From Acidobacteriota bacterium (GTDB taxonomy: Bacteria; Acidobacteriota; UBA6911; JACQSX01), in the NCBI GenBank assembly GCA_016211105.1, contig JACQSX010000016.1, positions 248,001 to 312,000 of the forward strand: DNA of 64,000 nt, read 5' to 3'. Shown in pieces: positions 60,814-64,000 of this stretch. Every line of letters begins with the position of its first letter. Position 1 is the stretch's first letter. The position numbers and the translations under genes are program-made. Under the pieces are notes generated by a model. That model had not been told where the DNA came from. It did not search any database and was given only the letters and a program-made list of their open reading frames with translations.

Positions 60814-61122
60814 GGTATTCTCCTTTGCAGTAAACGCGAGTGTCTGGAACACTTAAATCTTAGTCTAACTTTGGCGTTTTGCCAAAGGGGTGATTTTCCA
60901 CGGGTGCCTGGGGTTCAGGGTACGACCCATTACCAATTTTAACGAGCGGTCCCAACTGCTGAGATCACACGCTTTTGCCAGTACCAACTCTGAATCGGTT
61001 CCGAAGGAATCAAAGTCTGCAAGGCGCCTTCCGACTTTGCTTCCAAAGGTGCCACGTGCTAGTTTGTTTCGATCGCGTTTTCGAATTGTGCTATAAGTTT
61101 CGACTTCATTGTAGGGGGAGAT
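60814..61122. other. Divergent intergenic region, sod / acyl-CoA dehydrogenase
   Basis: 309 bases. Contains the hairpin CTTTGGC-GTTTT-GCCAAAG (60869-60887) on the sod side and TATAAG (61092-61097) as possible -10 for the acyl-CoA dehydrogenase gene. No coding pattern seen. Confidence 0.4.
60869..60887. promoter_or_regulatory. Perfect 7-base inverted repeat upstream of sod
   Basis: CTTTGGC (60869-60875), GTTTT loop, GCCAAAG (60881-60887). Position suits an operator or 5' leader hairpin for sod; on either strand no long T run follows, so terminator function is unlikely. Confidence 0.4.
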
Positions 61123-62274
61123 GTGGATTTTGGCTACACGCAGGAGCAGGAACTGTTGCGGAAAACCGTCGCCGATTTTGCGCAGCAGGAAATTGCGCCC
61201 CATTCGTTGGAATGGGACGAAGCACAGCATTTCCCAAGCGAGTTGATTCCAAAGCTTGCAGATCTCGGACTCATGGGGGTCATCTTCCCTGAAAAATACG
61301 GTGGTGCAGGGTTGGGATTCGTAGAGTATGCGATTGCCATTGAAGAGTTATCCCGTGTGGACGGCGCAGTGGGGCTTTCTGTCTCCGCCCATAATTCACT
61401 CTGCGGCGGCCATATTTTTGGGTTTGGTACGGAGGAACAGAAAAAGAGATATCTGGTGCCCCTGGCCACCGGCGAAAAACTGGGAGCGTGGGCATTGACC
61501 GAACCCTCTTCCGGCAGCGATGCGGCGGGCCTGCAGACTCGAGCGCAACGCCAACAGCGCGGCTGGACGTTGCATGGGTCCAAGAGTTTCATCACGCACG
61601 GAACGTACGCAGACATCTATGTGGTGATGGCTTCAACCAATCCCGCGGAAGGAGCCAAGGGGATTACCGCGTTCATTGTCGAGAAGGGGACGCCAGGTCT
61701 CACTTCGGGAAAGAAGGAGAACAAACTGGGTTGTCGCGCCAGTGACACTGCTTCCTTGGCCCTGCAGGATTGCCTCGTTCCGGAGGAAAATGTTCTAGGA
61801 AAACCGGGCGAAGGTTTTATCAATGCCCTTGAAGTGTTGGAACGTGGCCGCATTTCCATCGCTGGGATGGCAGTCGGAATTGCCCAAGGGGCGTTGGACT
61901 GTGCCGTAAAGTATGCCCGGCAGCGGGAACAATTTGGCAAACCCATTTCCGAGTTTCAGGGGGTACAGTTTAAACTGGCCGACATGGAAAGTCGCACCCA
62001 GGCGGCCCGTTGGTTGACGTATCGGGCCGCCTGGATGAACGATCGGGGCGGACGGGTTTCGCGGGAAGCGTCCATTGCCAAATACTATGCGTCTGAGACT
62101 GCGGTCTGGGTTTCCGAGCAGGCGCTGCAAATTCACGGTGGTTACGGATATATCAAGGACTATCCAGCAGAGAAGTACTGGCGCGATTCAAAGATCTGCA
62201 CGATTGGCGAAGGAACCAGTGAGATCCAGAAGATCGTTATCGCGCGTGAGCTGCTTCGCTCCGGTGGCGTTTGA
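61123..62274 (+). CDS. Acyl-CoA dehydrogenase (short-chain type)
   Basis: FAD enzyme making trans-2-enoyl-CoA, 383 aa. [20 protein letters not shown] start, [20 protein letters not shown] (FAD site), [40 protein letters not shown] and catalytic Glu region [23 protein letters not shown] start at 61123 with GGGGGAG just upstream; an overlapping ATG two bases earlier is out of frame. Followed by meaB and the methylmalonyl-CoA epimerase gene, so it probably serves branched-chain or propionate-yielding acyl-CoAs. It is the intact counterpart of the remnant at 19.4-20.1 kb, but of a different, shorter subfamily. Confidence 0.92.
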   Translation: MDFGYTQEQELLRKTVADFAQQEIAPHSLEWDEAQHFPSELIPKLADLGLMGVIFPEKYGGAGLGFVEYAIAIEELSRVDGAVGLSVSAHNSLCGGHIFGFGTEEQKKRYLVPLATGEKLGAWALTEPSSGSDAAGLQTRAQRQQRGWTLHGSKSFITHGTYADIYVVMASTNPAEGAKGITAFIVEKGTPGLTSGKKENKLGCRASDTASLALQDCLVPEENVLGKPGEGFINALEVLERGRISIAGMAVGIAQGALDCAVKYARQREQFGKPISEFQGVQFKLADMESRTQAARWLTYRAAWMNDRGGRVSREASIAKYYASETAVWVSEQALQIHGGYGYIKDYPAEKYWRDSKICTIGEGTSEIQKIVIARELLRSGGV

Positions 62275-62297
62275 GCCACAGAAGGTAACGGAGGGGC

Positions 62298-63239
62298 ATG
62301 AATCTCGCTGAGGAAGTCTTGAAAGGAACCCCCCGTGCCATTGCGCGCGCGATCACGGCGGTGGAAAGTGGGACGCCGGAGGCGGGGCAACTTATGAAGG
62401 CACTTTTTTCTTATTCGGGGAAAGCCTACGTCATCGGCATTACTGGCGCTCCCGGGACGGGGAAGAGTTCGCTGGTAGACCGCCTGGCCGAATATTACCG
62501 GGCACGGCGAAAACGTGTCGGCATCATTGCGGTAGATCCAACCAGCCCTTTCAGCGGAGGAGCAATCTTGGGTGACCGGATTCGGATGCAGGCGCACAGC
62601 AGCGATCCAGGAATATTCATTCGCAGCATGGCGACGCGAGGCAGGCTAGGTGGATTGAGCAGCGCCACCGATGATGTCGCGGTAATTCTCGATGCTGCCG
62701 GGTTTGAAATCATCCTGATTGAAACGGTCGGTGTCGGCCAGGATGAAGTTGATATCGTTCGGACTGCCAACCTGACCCTGGTGGTGCTGGTTCCTGGGAT
62801 GGGAGACGAGATACAGAACATTAAAGCCGGCATGATGGAAATCGGTGACATCTTTGTGCTGAACAAAGCAGATCGTGAAGGCGCAGACCGCGCAGAGCAA
62901 GAGCTGCATCTGCTGCTTTCCACGACTCGACGTCGGGACGGCTGGAAGCCGCCTTTAGTGAAGACGATTGCCACGGAAAATGTAGGCGTAGATGAGTTGG
63001 CAGAGGCTATAGAGCAATTCCGTGCGCATGCGAAATGCGCTATGCAAGGACGACAGTTGGAGAAAGAAGAGCAAAAGCTGATGGCGCTGCTGGTACGGCG
63101 GCTGGGTGAAAAAATAGAACCGTTGGTGAGCGAAGAGCGCATGCGAAACTACGCCCGTCAGATTTGTGAAAGGCGCCGCGACCCTTATTCAATTACCGAG
63201 GAGATTTTATCTTCGGTGGAGGTCAAGGATAGATCGTGA
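62298..63239 (+). CDS. meaB: Methylmalonyl-CoA mutase-associated GTPase MeaB
   Basis: G-protein chaperone that protects and reloads adenosylcobalamin-dependent methylmalonyl-CoA mutase. 313 aa: Walker A VIGITGAPGTGKSSLVDRLA, VGIIAVDPTSPFSGGAILGD, DRIRMQAHSSDPGIFIRSMA, ETVGVGQDEVDIVRTANLTL and DIFVLNKADREGADRAE. GGAGGGG precedes ATG 62298. Overlaps the epimerase start by four bases (GTGA). The mutase itself is not in this window. Confidence 0.95.
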   Translation: MNLAEEVLKGTPRAIARAITAVESGTPEAGQLMKALFSYSGKAYVIGITGAPGTGKSSLVDRLAEYYRARRKRVGIIAVDPTSPFSGGAILGDRIRMQAHSSDPGIFIRSMATRGRLGGLSSATDDVAVILDAAGFEIILIETVGVGQDEVDIVRTANLTLVVLVPGMGDEIQNIKAGMMEIGDIFVLNKADREGADRAEQELHLLLSTTRRRDGWKPPLVKTIATENVGVDELAEAIEQFRAHAKCAMQGRQLEKEEQKLMALLVRRLGEKIEPLVSEERMRNYARQICERRRDPYSITEEILSSVEVKDRS

Positions 63240-63661
63240 TCAAGAAAATTGCTCATATCGGCCTAGCCACGCGTTCCATTGGCGTGTCCATGGAGTTTTT
63301 CAAGAATGCGCTGGGATTGGAATTGGAAGCGACGGAAATCGTGGCGGATCAAAAGGTAAGGGTGGCGTTCCTGAAGGTGGGCGACAGCAATGTCGAACTG
63401 CTTGAACCGACCGAACAGGATTCACCGGTTGCTCGCTTCATTGAAAAGCGAGGAGAAGGCTTCCATCACCTTACCCTGGAAGTAGACAATATCGAAGCGC
63501 ATTTGATCCGATTGAAGAAGTTGAATGTGAGATTGATCGATGAGAGACCACGACGGGGGGCAGGGGGAAGACGCATCGCATTTGTCCACCCAAATTCCAC
63601 CGGAGGTGTCTTAATTGAACTGGCAGAACCTGCTGGCGGAGACACAAAGGGAAATGGATGA
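63236..63661 (+). CDS. mce: Methylmalonyl-CoA epimerase
   Basis: Interconverts (S)- and (R)-methylmalonyl-CoA. 141 aa, glyoxalase/VOC fold with metal ligands in KKIAHIGLATRSIGVSMEFF (His), FHHLTLEVDNIEAHL (His) and GGVLIELAEPAGGD (Glu). LEPTEQDSPVARFIEKRGEG is the signature substrate loop. GTG start overlaps the meaB stop. Completes a propionyl-CoA degradation set together with MeaB. Confidence 0.94.
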   Translation: MIKKIAHIGLATRSIGVSMEFFKNALGLELEATEIVADQKVRVAFLKVGDSNVELLEPTEQDSPVARFIEKRGEGFHHLTLEVDNIEAHLIRLKKLNVRLIDERPRRGAGGRRIAFVHPNSTGGVLIELAEPAGGDTKGNG

Positions 63662-63886
63662 TATTGGAAACTTTCTTCGGATAACGGGTGACAGTTAGCC
63701 GAGAATGCGTGAAAACATTGAACCTGATCTTGAAGAACCCGGTGTGGAGCGACGTAGCTTTAGCCCACGGCGCGAGGGCATGTTGCTCAAATCCCAGTTG
63801 GGCTGAGCCCTGGCGCTCCCTGAAGGCCTGCGGCTCAATGTGCAAGTGCGCCAAGGGGAACCGCGGGCCGCAATCCTTCTGGCATC
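63662..63886. other. Intergenic stretch before the last gene
   Basis: 225 bases with several short open frames (for example 63688-63924 plus) but none with protein-like composition or a ribosome site. I see nothing certain here. Confidence 0.4.
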
Positions 63887-64000
63887 ATGACTCTGACGAC
63901 ACCCTGTACTTTCGCGCTCGGTGATTGGAAACTGCACCTCGTAAGTGACGGACGGTTCTGGTTGGATGGCGGGGCCATGTTTGGGGTCATTCCGAAGGCC
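63887..64000 (+). CDS. MBL-fold hydrolase, N-terminal fragment (runs off the window)
   Basis: 38 codons from ATG 63887 read MTLTTPCTFALGDWKLHLVS, then DGRFWLDGGAMFGVIPKA, the usual beginning of a metallo-beta-lactamase-fold hydrolase group (LVSDGxxxxDGGAMFGVVP). The metal-binding motifs lie beyond the window edge, so only the family is suggested. Confidence 0.65.
   Translation, partial: MTLTTPCTFALGDWKLHLVSDGRFWLDGGAMFGVIPKA

Noticed and set aside
63688..63924. 78-codon plus-strand frame near the window end
   Set aside because: Cys/His/Trp-rich random-looking text overlapping the better supported MBL start at 63887; no ribosome site.
1..64000. tRNA genes, rRNA, CRISPR arrays, IS elements or prophage
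   Set aside because: Occurrences of GGTTCGA-like T-loop text fall inside coding genes without a cloverleaf; no regularly spaced repeats, transposase, integrase or phage structural genes were seen.

Overview
The window is bacterial chromosome with no phage, plasmid, IS element, CRISPR array, rRNA or tRNA that I can recognise. Gene content points to an Acidobacteriota-like heterotroph. The main clues are an Oar-type TonB receptor with an N-terminal carboxypeptidase-regulatory domain, a double-length ThyX, futalosine-type menaquinone synthesis (MqnD), KorAB, ADP-forming acyl-CoA synthetase (AcdAB) and many small zinc-ribbon, TPR and coiled-coil proteins. The phylum call is inference from gene families; class is not resolved.

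Layout. 0.1-9 kb: KorAB 2-oxoacid:ferredoxin oxidoreductase, an Smr protein, a polytopic DUF2723-like protein, a CNT nucleoside transporter and a YdjC deacetylase coupled to a GT2 glycosyltransferase. 9-14 kb: FmdB zinc ribbon, TPR protein, malonyl-CoA-synthetase-like enzyme, RmuC and proline dehydrogenase. 14-24 kb: a TonB receptor followed by a frameshifted SGNH hydrolase, an MBL hydrolase carrying a low-complexity insert, and a fatty-acid degradation cluster. In that cluster FadN is intact, but the acyl-CoA dehydrogenase and the acyl-CoA synthetase have lost internal segments. 24-38 kb: sodium/solute symporter, LeuB, HAD hydrolase, glyoxalase-II-like MBL, threonine dehydratase, DAHP synthase, AguB-AguA (agmatine to putrescine), AcdA-AcdB and an amidohydrolase. 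37-51 kb: tandem ThyX, ErpA-like protein, methyltransferase, MurB-MurA, TadA, AmrS-type radical SAM, gamma-glutamyltransferase, a divergent thiolase, NagA and a DUF4398 lipoprotein. 51-56 kb: LipB-LipA, then an Rrf2 regulator, a broken CysM, a JAMM peptidase and a MoaD-MoeB-rhodanese fusion. 56-64 kb: transketolase, MqnD, TPR protein, SOD, acyl-CoA dehydrogenase, MeaB, methylmalonyl-CoA epimerase and the start of another MBL hydrolase.

Metabolic reading: amino acids and peptides (Ggt, PutB, threonine dehydratase, KorAB, AcdAB) and acyl-CoAs (FadN, acyl-CoA dehydrogenase, MeaB/Mce) are the main fuels. SOD, RmuC and menaquinone synthesis indicate a respiring cell that meets oxygen.

The most unusual aspects are: (1) repeated gene decay by internal deletion with both ends retained (acyl-CoA dehydrogenase, acyl-CoA synthetase, cysM, perhaps a receiver protein), partly next to short-word degenerate repeats; (2) a sulfur-carrier pathway in which the carrier's Gly-Gly is buried inside an E1-rhodanese polyprotein beside a JAMM peptidase, while the cognate cysteine synthase is dead; (3) a two-domain ThyX; (4) an intact thiolase ORF lacking the canonical GHP histidine; (5) start codons lying almost exactly at predicted transcription starts. 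All annotations come from reading the sequence; no database search was run.
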